Below are positions 14,701-25,326 of a DNA stretch of 64,000 nt, piece by piece. Within the stretch, counting starts at the first letter, position 1. Each line of letters begins with the position of its first letter. The stretch covers positions 1,518,823-1,582,822 of the forward strand of contig NC_041401.2 of NCBI RefSeq assembly GCF_900747795.2. Reading direction: 5' to 3'. The stretch comes from Erpetoichthys calabaricus. Lineage: Eukaryota > Chordata > Cladistia > Polypteriformes > Polypteridae. The translations under genes were made by a program, and so were the position numbers. The notes under the pieces are model-generated. The model was given only the letters and a program-made list of their open reading frames with translations, ran no database searches and was not told the DNA's origin.

Positions 14701-17700
14701 AATAGAAGGAAAAAGAAGAAAAAGGAGAAGGAAAAAGAATAAAAAGGAAAAAGAAAAAGGAAGAAAAAAGGAGAAGGAAAAGAAAAAAGAGAATAAAAAG
14801 AAAAAGAAAAAAGGTGAAGAAGAAAAATAGAAGGAGAAGAAAAAGAAAAAGAAAAGAAGAAAAAGACAAAAAGGAGAAGAAAAAGGAAAAGAAAAATAGA
14901 AGGAGAAGGAAAAGAAAAAGAAAAAAGAAAAAGGAAAAAGAAAAAGGAAAAGAAAAATAGAAGGAAAAGAAAAAGAAGAAAAAGACAAAAAGGAGAAGAA
15001 AAGGAAGGAAAAGAAAAATAGAAGTAGAAGAAAGAAAAAAGCATAAAAAGGAATAAGAAAAAGGAAGAAAAAGAAAAAAGGTGAAGAAGGAAAAGAAAAA
15101 TAGAAGGAGAAGAAAAAGAAGGAAAAAGAAAAAGGAGAAAGAGGAAGAAAACAAAAAGGAGAAGAAAAAGAAGGAAAAGAAAAATAGGAGAAGAAAAAAA
15201 CAAAAAGAAAAAGAAAAAAGGAGAAGAAGAAGGAAAAGCAAGTGTCATCCACTACCACCCGACTCGGGCTCAGGAACAACTGCAGCGCCCCCTGGCGGCA
15301 CCCGCCGGATCCCAACAGGGTTGTAGAGAACTCCATTTCCCATGGAGCCCTGCAGGAATCCAAGGCACCACTGCCACCCAGGTGGGCTGCCATCTAGCGC
15401 CCTGGGGGAGGTACTGTTCAGTCCATACTTGTTCCCCCAGACCACCTATAGAAGAGGCGTCCGCCACAAAAGTACAAAGACGTACAATAACACATTGAAT
15501 TTATATATAGCGCCTTTCCCATGCTCAATGTATAACGTCCAGAGTGTGTAGCGTTGTGCTGGTCAGATCTACGGACGAGCGGACAGGACTCATAATTCCT
15601 CCTTTGCTTTTACTTGTAAAGATGAGCTCATCAGGCAGAGAACAGCTTGTGGTCCAGAAGGGGCAAGACACCAAACAGAAAATGTGCATCTTTGAGACCC
15701 CCCCACCCCCCCATCATGTCTGATGCGGCTCCTCACAAACTTACGACATTAAAACTCCACAAACGTCAAGCCTGCAGAGATGGTAGCAGCAACATCACCG
15801 CGAGTACGGAGAAACTCGTATGTAAATGTCCAAGTGACGCGTTTGAATAGGGGGGTCGGCCCTCGCAATTCGTGGGTTTGTGATCCACCGATCTGAGAGT
15901 TTGTCATCGATAATTAACTGGAAATCATTCTGCAAGTTTTGCGACCCCCTGCTTAAAACCACAGATGACGCTGAAGCAGCGCTACTTAAATGGACCACAA
16001 ATCCCAGCAACCCCGGGAGTTCGGTGTCATTGGGCAGGGACTGCTGCGTAAAGGCACACGTTTTACAAGTGGGCCATAATAAAGTGACAGGGCCACACTC
16101 GGTGGGGTCTCTTTGTGTCATCGCTTCACTGCACCCGTCGGATTGTGGCTTTCTCTGGATTTATGTTCTTGTCCTGCACTCGCTTATTTGTGTGAATCGT
16201 CAGGGTTAGAAAATGTCTTCATCTGAGGAGTGCAACCAACTTCTACAGATCTGCACAAACATCAGCATGACGGTAGGACAAAACCTTACAGGACTTTCGG
16301 GAGGCTGTTCACTTCATAACCGGACCACCGGACAGCGTACGTCGTGGGGGTCTCTTGCTTCGTTGGATTTCTTTTGTGTTGGTAATACTCATCACATTTC
16401 TCATTGACTGCTCTACAGTCGTGGCCAAAGGTTTGGAGAATGACACAAGTGTTGGTTTTCACAGAGTCTGCTGCTTCAGTGTTTTTAGATCTTTGTGTCA
16501 GATGTTTCTCTGGTGTACTGAAGTAGAATGACGAGCAGTTCAGAAGATGCAAAGGCTTTGATTGACAATGACATGAAGTTTATGTGATGCAGAGTCCAGA
16601 TTTGCACTGTTGGCCCTTCTTTCTTCTGCAATTCACCCTGGCAGGCTGTCTGTCAATCAACTTCTGGGCCCAATCCTGACTGATGGCAGCTGCCCATTCT
16701 TGCAGAATCAGAATTGGTGGGTTTTTGTTTGTCCAACTGCTGCCTCTTCACCACAAGTTCTCAATGGGATTAAAGATCTGGGGAGTTTCCTGGCCATGGA
16801 CCCCAGATTTCAACAACAAGAAAATACGAACACATCACCCCAGTCCTCAAGTCCTTACACTGGCGTCCAGTTAAGTTTAGGGCAGATTTCCAAATCCTCC
16901 TTTTAACATATAAAGCATTAAACGGCCGAGGTCCGGCTTACTTGTCTGAACTTATCATGACTTACAAACCTGAGTGCACATTAAGATCTCAAGATGCTGG
17001 TCTGCTTATGGTTCCAAGGATTAATAAAATAACAGTGGGAGGTCGAGCTTTTAGTTACAGGGCCCCTAAACTGTGGACTGGTCTGCCTGCTACTATAAGA
17101 GATGCCCCTTCGGTCTCAGCTTTCAAAGACTCCCCACTTCAGTTTAGCACACCCTGACTAGAGCTGCTGATTAACTGTACAGACTGTCATTGGCACTAAA
17201 CCATCAGTCACATGACCGTTCTGATGTGTCACTGACCCTCACCTCTTCTGGGTACTCAAATGTGCCACTCGGTGCCACGGCCCACCTGCCAGACTAAGGT
17301 AAAGTCATCTCTGATGGAGGAACGCAGGAATCGTGGGGTAGAGGGGTCCTGTCATCGGATTGGCTGGCCCAGCTGAATGGCCAAATCCAAATCCTATTAT
17401 GGGATATCATCTACCGTTGAATTCTGCTGTGTAATGGTAATATTTTATACTGTATTGATTATTTGTCCTGTTCTGTGTATTGTGTTGTGCTGACCCCCCA
17501 CCTCCCTGGACAGCGGTCTCTCTCTGAACTCCCTTTCCGGAGGTTTCTTCCATTTTTTCCCTCAAGGGTTTTTTTTTTTTTTGGGAGTTTTTCTTGTCTT
17601 CTTGGAGAGTCAAGGTGGTGGTGGGGGGACAAGAGACCACGTCGGAGTTGGTTTGGTGTAACGATGATGGTGCTTAACTAAGCTGAGGAGGAGGAGGAGC

Positions 17701-20700
17701 GAGGGGCTCGGCGATGTTTAGATGCTCGAGAGTTCACAAGCACAAGGGGCTCCAAAACAGCCCATAAGTGCCCACCCAACGGCTTAATAAAGAAAAAGAT
17801 TCATCTTCACAAAAATGCTCTGTAATAACAAGCAGCTCCATCAAGCACAAACAGCAAAAAGGAATTGTGTAAAGAAGACAAAGGCAACCCAAGGAGAACA
17901 AAGTCCCAATGTGACAGAGAGAGGAAACCCAAAAGCACTGAGCTCATCACAAAGAAACACTCACCGACTCCCAAGGGCAATCAAATGAACCGCAAGAGAC
18001 TGTGGCTCATCCCCGGTGGTGATGGGCAGGTGGCCCCGCCTCTTGGGGAACCACCCACAAAACACAAGGAATGTAACCGAGGCGGCCGTCCAGAGACAAA
18101 CACAAGAGCAATAAAGAGAGTCAAACGGGCACAAGACACGGGTGTGAATTCGAAGAGGCAACACAGTTACTGAGAGGAGGACACGCAACTCTGTTAGTGA
18201 AGTAAGGAGCAAAACCAGTTACGCCAGCGAGGACGGAGCTCCCAGAACCAGTTACGCCAGCGAGGACGGACCTTCCAAAACCAGTTACGCCAGCGAGGAC
18301 GGGCCTCCCAAAACCACTTACGCCAGCGAGGACGGGCCTCCCAAAACCACTTACGCCAGCGAGGACGGGCCTCCCAGAACCAGTTACGCCAGCGAGGACG
18401 GGCCTCCCAGAACCAGTTACGCCAGCGAGGACGGGCCTTCCAAAACCAGTTACGCCAGCGAGGACGGGCCTCCCAAAACCAGTTACGCCAGCGAGGACGG
18501 GCCTCCCAAAACCACTTACGCCAGCGAGGACGGGCCTCCCAGAACCACTTACGCCAGCGAGGACGGAGCTCCCAGAACCAGTTACGCCAGTGAGGACGGG
18601 CCTCCCAATAATGGTGAGTGAGAAACTGAAATGAAGAAGGCCTCAGCAGCCTGCAGCAGGTCTTTGGGACCCTAAGCAGGACCACCCAAGTGCAGCTTCA
18701 CTTCCTGCGAGGCTTTGGTTTTTATTTCTTTTTATTTTTTATTCACCTTCTCTAAAGTATTTTAGAAAGATAACAGATTTGTATTAGCGGGTGGCGATTT
18801 TCTTGGTTGTGAAGCCAGTTCAGCGCCTACTTTACGTATGAACTCGGACCAAGCCGATGAGACCACTGCCACGAGCGACTGTCTGCTTGAGGTGTCACTT
18901 GACGGCCTTAGCGGCTAAAGCTGTGCGAGGGGTCAGGGCCGCAAAGACCACCAACTGTAACAGAGAGCAGGAGGGGATGGAGAAACAAGACGAGAAGTAG
19001 AGAGAGTAAAAGAAAGGGGGCTGAAAGTCTCCCTAGAGTGGTGTACCTTCCATGACAGCAGGGTCACTGCAGCAAGGACCGTAGGGGGTGGCAGCCCTGG
19101 GGTCCGAGTTCAGGCGCACAGTCAAGTTGGCTAATGGCGAGCAGAGGGCAAGAGACATGAGGGCATCAAGGGGGAGCTGTGGGTCAGGGCGTCTGTGGCA
19201 CCGATGAGCTCAAAGTGTCGCTTAGTGACATCAGCAGCCAGGCGGTTCAGCAGTCGGCTCACACGTCGTTTGTCAGTTTTGACTTTTCTTGTCTGCAGGG
19301 CTGTGGCGTCGACTCCTCCACTTACTCGGCGGCTCTCTTTGTAATTCGACTCGCACGTTTGCAGCGTTGACTAAAAGCACCAAACGTAAAAAGCACACGA
19401 GGTTCTTCGTCACCGCTGCCAGCGGGACGCGTCAGGTGACTCCGGTCACATTCGGGTTTACACACACGGAGGGACGTCACACATTGGATACAACTTACAA
19501 AATTATAAAAGAAGCTGAACGTCCGGCAAAAGTCTGCAAGAAAAAATAGTCGAATCAAATGAGCGTACGAGAAATCGGAAAAGAAGTCCCAACCTTCGAG
19601 TTTACACGCAGGCCGCCAGACTCGCACCCAGTGACTGAGCCTCCGCGTTTATGAGCATCGGCTCTGCACTTGGGCGTCAGCATCTACGGGACGCCCTCTT
19701 GTCAAGTCTCCGACACATCGATTAGTTAGGGATCAGATATTCAGGGTCCTCTGCGATACTCAAGTCGTGTGTTACTGTTGGCGGCCGTTCATCTTCTTAA
19801 AGGCCCAGACAGCTGAGCAACTAAACCACACGTGGAACTGCACGTCTGACAAGTTCAACGTGACTCGATGGACACAACGGAGTTACGTCGTGTTGTACCG
19901 CGGCGATGGAGACGTCGAGCTTCACCCACAAGCCGAGGGCAGGGCTGCGAGGGTCTGAGCCCCCAACCCATCTGACGTGCGTCCGACTTCTTCATTTACT
20001 GTAAGGGGCTTCTTTACTGTCCTGCCCGATGACCGCCCCGCTCAGGCCAGGGGTCTCCAACCTGTTTTCCCCCCTGAGAGCTCCTCAGGTGTTCTAACGT
20101 TTATTCTCATCGCTTATTTCAACCCAAACAAACTCAATAAGCTCGTTTTACCTGAACGTTTACAGAATGTCGGAGTCCACAACTGTGCATTAAAACATCA
20201 CAAAAAATATCGAGTTCACCTGCAAGTGCGTTTTGTACGTCTGTCCGCATCTTCTAGCGTATCTCACACCGCTGAATTAAAACTAAACACACCGATCTGA
20301 CTTCTTCATTTGTCACTCTGTCACATGTCACTGTGTCACTTTATTCACAGGTCCAGTCACATGTGTGACGTGTTGTTTAGGGAGTCAGATGACTGGCACT
20401 GAGCTGTGTGCTGGAGTGGAGCCCCTCAGGATCACACTTATGGAGTCCTTTAAATGTCCGTCTGTCCGTCGTGTTCTGAACTTTGACTTCATGACATTCA
20501 CGTCAGACTCACAGAGGTGTGGAGACCCAAACACAGCAGACGTTCTCAGAGCTGCTTGGTGAAGATTCTCATAGTGATCTCGCTCTGCTAAGCTCCAGAA
20601 ATGCTGTTGAGACTTGAACTGCACATTATGTTAAAGGTTTACTAATATATAAAATAGAAAATCCAAGGTCTCTCTGTCTGTCTGTCCGCTTTTCACAAGA

Positions 20701-21385
20701 GGACTACTTCACGGATTCAGATCGGGTTTCATTCTAGAATTTGCTTGAACATTCCGGTTGATTCTGTGACTTCTCTCATTGCGCTAAGAATCAGAGTTCA
20801 CTTGACGTACCGATTTATTTGTGTGACTCCGAGAAACACGCAACGGGCCTTTGGGTCTCTCCTCAGTCACTCGCCAGCTTCGGGGCGCGGTCCTTAACTC
20901 CGCTTATTTGATATTTAAGATAAAGTGTTACTTAGGTCTCCATGAGTCCGAATCCGGATATTCTCTGAAGTGTCTGCCACATTAAACAGAGAGATTGCAA
21001 TTCACATTAAGGATCGTGATGGGATTTTCTGGAAAGATCACCCAGCCCTAATGTGACTAATCAAGGTTTCAAATTTATGTAGGATTCATTAACCCTTTGG
21101 CGAGCTACTTGGGAAGGGGTGGCGAGTGATGTGCTGGAGACCCCTGGTTTAGATGTTTGTGTTTAAATACGCACATCTGCACAATTCTGGACCTCACACT
21201 CTGTTGTTGTGTCCTCACCTGGACAAGTCCACCCACTACTACAGTAGACCACTTAGAGCTTAGTTTGTCTCCGGGGGGAAATTTGGCTTTTGTTATGGGG
21301 GGGGGGACAGAAGCCCACCAAAGTACATCGATAGATACGAAAGGCACTATATAATAGATAGATAGGGAAAGGCACTATATAATAG

Positions 21386-21444
<59 letters not shown>

Positions 21445-21460
21445 AGGCACTATATAATAG

Positions 21461-21511
<51 letters not shown>

Positions 21512-21673
21512 AATGAAAGGCACTATATAATAGAGATAGATAGATAAAGGCACTATATAATAGATAGATAGATAAAGGCACTATATAATACAGATAGAGA
21601 AAGGCACTATATAATAGAGATAGATAGAGGCACTATATAATAGAGATAGATAGATAAAGGCACTATATAATAG

Positions 21674-21756
<83 letters not shown>

Positions 21757-21801
21757 GGCACTATATAATAGAGATAGATAGAGAAAGGCACTATATAATA
21801 G

Positions 21802-21879
<78 letters not shown>

Positions 21880-22035
21880 AGGCACTATATAATAGAGATA
21901 GATAGAGGCACTATATAATAGAGATAGATAGATAAAGGCACTATATAATAGATAGATAGATAAAGGCACTATATAATAGAGATAGATAGAGGCACTATAT
22001 AATAGAGATAGATAGATAAAGGCACTATATAATAG

Positions 22036-22117
<82 letters not shown>

Positions 22118-22163
22118 AGGCACTATATAATAGAGATAGATAGAGGAAGGCACTATATAATAG

Positions 22164-22210
<47 letters not shown>

Positions 22211-22289
22211 GAAAGGCACTATATAATAGATAGATAGACAGAGAAAGGCACTATATAATAGATAGATAGACAGAGAAAGGCACTATATA

Positions 22290-22366
<77 letters not shown>

Positions 22367-22413
22367 GAAAGGCACTATATAATAGATAGATAGACAGAGA
22401 AAGGCACTATATA

Positions 22414-22485
<72 letters not shown>

Positions 22486-22641
22486 AGGCACTATATAATA
22501 GAGATAGATAGAGGCACTATATAATAGAGATAGATAGATAAAGGCACTATATAATAGATAGATAGATAAAGGCACTATATAATAGAGATAGATAGAGGCA
22601 CTATATAATAGAGATAGATAGATAAAGGCACTATATAATAG

Positions 22642-22712
<71 letters not shown>

Positions 22713-22757
22713 GGCACTATATAATAGAGATAGATAGAGGAAGGCACTATATAATAG

Positions 22758-22827
<70 letters not shown>

Positions 22828-22873
22828 AGGCACTATATAATAGAGATAGATAGAGGAAGGCACTATATAATAG

Positions 22874-22944
<71 letters not shown>

Positions 22945-23003
22945 GAAAGGCACTATATAATAGATAGATAGACAGAGAAAGGCACTATATAATAGATAGA
23001 TAG

Positions 23004-23077
<74 letters not shown>

Positions 23078-23123
23078 AGGCACTATATAATAGAGATAGA
23101 TAGAGGAAGGCACTATATAATAG

Positions 23124-23189
<66 letters not shown>

Positions 23190-23235
23190 AGGCACTATAT
23201 AATAGAGATAGATAGAGGAAGGCACTATATAATAG

Positions 23236-23294
<59 letters not shown>

Positions 23295-23341
23295 GAAAGG
23301 CACTATATAATAGATAGATAGACAGAGAAAGGCACTATATA

Positions 23342-23401
<60 letters not shown>

Positions 23402-23475
23402 AGGCACTATATAATAGATAGATAAATAAAGGCACTATATAATAGAGATAGATAGATAAAGGCACTATATAATAG

Positions 23476-23527
<52 letters not shown>

Positions 23528-23571
23528 GCACAATATAATAGAGATAGATAGAGAAAGGCACTATATAATAG

Positions 23572-23625
<54 letters not shown>

Positions 23626-23671
23626 AGGCACTATATAATAGAGATAGATAGAGGAAGGCACTATATAATAG

Positions 23672-23706
<35 letters not shown>

Positions 23707-23753
23707 GAAAGGCACTATATAATAGATAGATAGACAGAGAAAGGCACTATATA

Positions 23754-23801
<48 letters not shown>

Positions 23802-23817
23802 AGGCACTATATAATAG

Positions 23818-23880
<63 letters not shown>

Positions 23881-23902
23881 AATGAAAGGCACTATATAAT
23901 AG

Positions 23903-23965
<63 letters not shown>

Positions 23966-24946
23966 AATGAAAGGCACTATATAATAGAGATAGATAGATA
24001 AAGGCACTATATAATAGATAGATAGATAGAGAAAGGCACTATACAATATAGATAGATAGATATACTGCATAGTGCCTCTATCTATCTATCTATTATATAG
24101 TGCCTTTCTCTATCTATCTATCTAATAGATAGAGAGATGTGTATATCATTTAAAGACATATACAAAGATATACAGACGTGAATGGTACTATATTAGATTG
24201 ATGGAGATAAAAAGCACTATATAAAGTAACAGATATGAAAGGCACTATATAATAGATAGATTTGTAGGACGGGCACTACATAACAGATACATAAATAGAC
24301 AGATAAGACACTATATAATAGACAGATCTGTATAAATTTCAGTACATTTGACCTTATATTGCAGGTTTTTTTAATGGACATTAAAATCGTTCAAATAACA
24401 ACAAGAAAAGCGCAAAGGCGCCGATTCTCCGCGGAATTCTCGACATTGCGTGCCGCTGGTTTTCTTTTCCCGCGTGCTTTAGCTGTTGCTACTCTTGTAT
24501 GCAAATAATTACTTTCTTTATTTTACTTTTTTAAACGTTTCTATATTTTGTTAGCGGATCGATTGCATTAGCGGTGTATTTTAATAGCGATGCAATAAAA
24601 AGAAAGATACGGATGGCTGTTCGTGCGCTGACTGAACCGAACACCAGCGGCGGTGGAGTGGAGCAGAGCAGAGCAGCTCACCGGACGGACTCGCGGTCCT
24701 CGACTTGCCGGCTTTACCCGCCGGTTGTGCAGATGTCTGGACTGGACTGGCTCGGCGTAGCGGCAACGTCGTAACCTCCAGAAAAGCAGCAGCCCGCCCC
24801 CCTCCATCCCAAGTCCTCCACAGAGCTCATCCATCATAATGCAAGAGTAACGCGCGGCCACAAAGCTTGCCTACCGGATACAAGTAGAGCACGGCGCCGA
24901 CCAGCAGCAGCAGGAACGTGACGGCGAAGATCACGAAGTCCAGCAT
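2753..24946 (-). CDS. CYP20A1: CYP20A1, cytochrome P450 family 20, 5' seven coding exons (3' part off-window)
   Basis: Orphan P450 monooxygenase, normally ER membrane-anchored, with no agreed substrate. Exons from the start codon down: 24875-24946, 13333-13382, 12959-13125, 7538-7674, 7254-7421, 7082-7160, 2753-2868. Joined, they give 263 codons in one frame; the human protein is about 462 residues. Exon 1 encodes a hydrophobic N-terminal anchor starting [13 protein letters not shown]. Later landmarks are [11 protein letters not shown] (about 31-41), HERYG and [11 protein letters not shown] (about 58-80), DPFETVLK (about 98), QHVPL...LLGFAMK (about 157-171), [13 protein letters not shown] (about 200-212) and DIIKERKG...QHIF (about 235-248). 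All match the human order. The I-helix, ExxR and heme-cysteine parts must lie left of position 2753. The ATG has A at -3. Introns are long (11.5, 0.2, 5.3, 0.1, 0.1, 4.2 kb) and repeat-filled. Exon joints were placed by eye. Confidence 0.95.
3408..3475 (+). repeat. Conserved fish interspersed-repeat segment
   Basis: A TTTAGCAGACGCTCTTATCC followed by AGAGCGACTTACA block, a sequence seen very widely in fish interspersed repeats. A related block (CCAAAGTGACTTACA) occurs near 31900. The class is not assigned. Confidence 0.5.
4590..5590 (-). mobile_element. CR1-like LINE 3' remnants, two partial copies in tandem
   Basis: Reading on the minus strand gives degraded reverse-transcriptase C-terminal text: [29 protein letters not shown]-like text, then [15 protein letters not shown] and [12 protein letters not shown] second, shorter copy of the last part lies at about 5260-5590. 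Stops occur throughout. It sits in CYP20A1 intron 6. Clade assignment is from memory of CR1-like proteins. Confidence 0.65.
5830..6116. repeat. Interspersed repeat of unknown class, copy 1
   Basis: It shares the core CAGGGTTGTGGAGAACTCCA and the flanking CCCCCTGGCGGC block with 15240-15470, and both end near a GGGGAGGTA motif. Two copies in one window show a dispersed family; its class is not recognised. Confidence 0.5.
6118..6290. mobile_element. Tc1-like transposon terminal fragment
   Basis: It starts CAGTGCATCCAGAAAGTATT and continues with GTTATGTTACAGCCTTATTC and CACCCCATAATGACAACGTG, the familiar long terminal repeat of a common fish Tc1 family. No transposase follows, so it is a solo end in CYP20A1 intron 6. 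Confidence 0.75.
6291..7081. other. Part of CYP20A1 intron 6, nothing identified
   Basis: Between the Tc1 end and CYP20A1 exon 6. There are several CA/TG-rich words and a proline/serine-like open stretch, but no recognisable protein or repeat family. Confidence 0.4.
8290..8410 (+). mobile_element. CR1-like LINE 3' tail fragment
   Basis: GGCTGAATGGCCTCCTCCCG followed by TTTGTCGAATTTCTTCTGTTC resembles the terminal segment of CR1-like fish LINEs. It is short and solitary. The preceding 300 bp (7900-8290) has repeated GACTGGCATA-like words and a G-run but no gene. Confidence 0.5.
8910..10080 (-). mobile_element. Degenerate Tc1-like transposon
   Basis: The left end contains GGGCAAAATTGTTGG, a known Tc1 terminal motif. 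Minus-strand translation gives transposase-like shreds in several frames: a KHEGG-like block, a [14 protein letters not shown] helix and upstream helix-turn-helix-like text. The frames are badly disrupted and no clean right terminal repeat was found. It lies in CYP20A1 intron 3. Confidence 0.65.
10576..12400 (-). mobile_element. Tc1-like transposon with degraded transposase and long inverted repeats
   Basis: It begins at a TA followed by CAGTGGGCACCGAAAAG. Left 10629-10695 and right 12297-12362 are inverted copies (shared TGTAAACACAAACTCAG and ACTCAATGCCACCTCAAAC). Minus-strand shreds from about 12140 to 11130 read as Tc1 transposase: [45 protein letters not shown] and [19 protein letters not shown]. 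At least three frame changes separate these blocks. A SINE is inserted in the left part. The outermost right end is not preserved. Confidence 0.85.
10711..11050 (+). mobile_element. Full-length tRNA-derived SINE with target-site duplication
   Basis: The head is tRNA-like with A-box-like GTGGCGCAGTGG and B-box-like GGGTTCGCTTCC, followed by the fish SINE body (GTGGAGTTTGCATGTTCTCC, GACATGCAGGTTAGGTGGAT) and a (GGAT)n tail. It is flanked by a perfect 12 bp direct repeat AAAAACAAGAAA at 10699-10710 and 11051-11062, so it jumped into the older Tc1 element after that element had settled. Confidence 0.9.
13735..14310 (+). mobile_element. LINE 3' fragment (reverse transcriptase C-terminus plus tail)
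   Basis: Plus-strand text in shifting frames: [33 protein letters not shown] and [16 protein letters not shown] short 3' UTR ends GGGATTAATAAAGTGTCTAT plus a (CTAT) tail. It is 5'-truncated and contains stops. The family looks Rex1- or CR1-like but is not certain. The (TATC) tail is a plausible seed for GATA microsatellites. Confidence 0.65.
14585..15239. repeat. Homopurine tract, about 650 bp of GAA/GGA/AAAAG words
   Basis: The plus strand is almost entirely A and G, with only sparse T and C (for example AAATAG and GACAAAA). It is made of short GAAAAA, GAAGAAGG and AGAAGG words without one fixed period. Long open frames across it are poly-Lys/Glu or poly-Phe/Ser and are composition artefacts. 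Confidence 0.95.
15240..15540. repeat. Interspersed repeat of unknown class, copy 2, with TATAGCGCCTTTCCC tail
   Basis: Shares the GCGCCCCCTGGCGGC and CAGGGTTGTAGAGAACTCCA cores with 5830-6116. It is followed near 15508 by a TATATATAGCGCCTTTCCC motif that resembles 3' tails of fish LINEs and SINEs and the satellite motif at 21-24 kb. Confidence 0.5.
15541..16410. other. Part of CYP20A1 intron 1, nothing identified
   Basis: Unique-looking sequence with no recognisable exon or repeat family. Short open frames only. Confidence 0.4.
16414..16800 (-). mobile_element. Tc1-like transposon end, truncated
   Basis: Starts at TA with CAGTCGTGGCCAAAGG, then GAGAATGACACAAGTG and CAGAGTCTGCTGCTTCAGTG, a familiar Tc1 terminal region in fish. 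It continues into the 5' transposase region on the minus strand (to about 16800), where it is cut by L2-like LINE sequence. Confidence 0.75.
16805..17660 (+). mobile_element. L2-like LINE 3' end
   Basis: The plus-strand frame reads [53 protein letters not shown] and [17 protein letters not shown], then a stop near 17157. A 3' UTR follows with TTTTTTCCCTCAAGG and GGGAGTTTTTCTTGTCTTC, typical of fish L2. It is 5'-truncated, and the joint with the Tc1 fragment lies near 16803. Confidence 0.8.
17661..18211. other. Part of CYP20A1 intron 1, nothing identified
   Basis: A/C-rich unique sequence between the LINE tail and the 33-bp minisatellite. No exon or repeat family is recognised. Confidence 0.4.
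18212..18609. repeat. 33-bp minisatellite, about 12 units
   Basis: Unit ACGCCAGCGAGGACGGGC plus CTCCCAAAACCAGTT, 33 bp, with units differing by single bases (AGAACC/AAAACC, AGTT/ACTT, GGAGCT/GGGCCT). Because 33 is a multiple of three, the frame stays open on the minus strand (an 11-residue Trp/Arg repeat), which is a by-product. Confidence 0.95.
18610..20640. other. Part of CYP20A1 intron 1, nothing identified
   Basis: No exon with family similarity is seen on either strand. The sequence is moderately CpG-rich around 19,150-20,030 with several medium open frames that lack recognisable domains. Confidence 0.4.
20641..20910. repeat. Interspersed repeat candidate (possibly Helitron-like)
   Basis: Contains CTCTCTGTCTGTCTGTCCGC followed by TTTTCACAAGAGGACTACTT and a run resembling high-copy fish repeats that I associate with Helitron-type elements. 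Class is inferred from memory and termini were not defined. Confidence 0.3.
21338..24125. repeat. Composite satellite: (GATA)n blocks alternating with GGCACTATATAATAGA
   Basis: About 2.8 kb. Runs of 3 to about 20 GATA units are separated by the near-invariant 16-mer GGCACTATATAATAGA, usually preceded by AAA or GAA. The 16-mer occurs several dozen times with very few substitutions (for example ACTATACAATA and GCACAATATAATAG). Long and short GATA blocks recur in the same order at shifts of roughly 0.6-0.75 kb, so there is higher-order duplication. The right end contains inverted copies. Tyr/Leu/Ser/Ile open frames here are artefacts. It lies in CYP20A1 intron 1. Confidence 0.97.
24126..24330. 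repeat. Decayed margin of the composite satellite
   Basis: Degenerate units AAAGCACTATATAAAG, GGCACTATATAATAGA, GGGCACTACATAACAGA and GACACTATATAATAGA at increasing spacing, with GATA runs lost. Confidence 0.8.
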
Positions 24947-25326
24947 CGTGCCGTGCAGCGGAGTCCTCGGCGGTAACAGCAGCACCACGTCTTCACTTCC
25001 GTGTTCGACTTGCCGGCCTGAACGCGTCAGCAGCTCTGCAGGCAGCGCTGTCGATCGCCGAGCCTCGGTGTTTGAGATTTCCCAATAACGTGTGCGCGCG
25101 CGATCCAGCTGAGCTGAGTAACCCGTCAGAGAGGTGACCAGGAATCCAAAGGTCACTGAAATGAAGCTTCAGTAGCCCTCTGCTGAGATGGGACAACCTG
25201 GCAGAAGGATGACCACCTCAGCAGCACTCCATCAATCAGGTGTTTATGGCAGAGATGGAGACCACTTGTGAGTAAAAGGCAAACACGGCAGCCCAGTTGG
25301 GCTCTGAGAGCTGAGGAAAAAGACAG
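24947..25326. other. CYP20A1 upstream/promoter region
   Basis: CpG-rich sequence immediately 5' of the CYP20A1 ATG on the minus strand (about 24947-25110), including a GCGCGCGCG stretch near 25095 and a CTTCCGTG-like ETS motif near 24997. It is consistent with a TATA-less promoter. No start site can be read directly. Confidence 0.4.

Noticed and set aside
14534-15393. Long Phe/Ser/Leu-rich minus frames up to 270 codons
   Set aside because: Low-complexity translation of the homopurine tract; open in all frames because stop codons are rare in such sequence.
18212-18609. CRISPR-like array
   Set aside because: Units are continuous with no unique spacers, in a vertebrate intron.
18194-18685. 163-codon minus frame with an 11-residue Trp/Arg repeat
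   Set aside because: Produced by the 33-bp minisatellite, whose period is a multiple of three. It lies in a CYP20A1 intron with no splice or domain support.
21253-24070. Many minus-strand frames of Tyr-Leu-Ser-Ile repeats, some over 200 codons
   Set aside because: They are translations of (TATC)n and the TATATAA 16-mer; no start context, no non-repeat domain.
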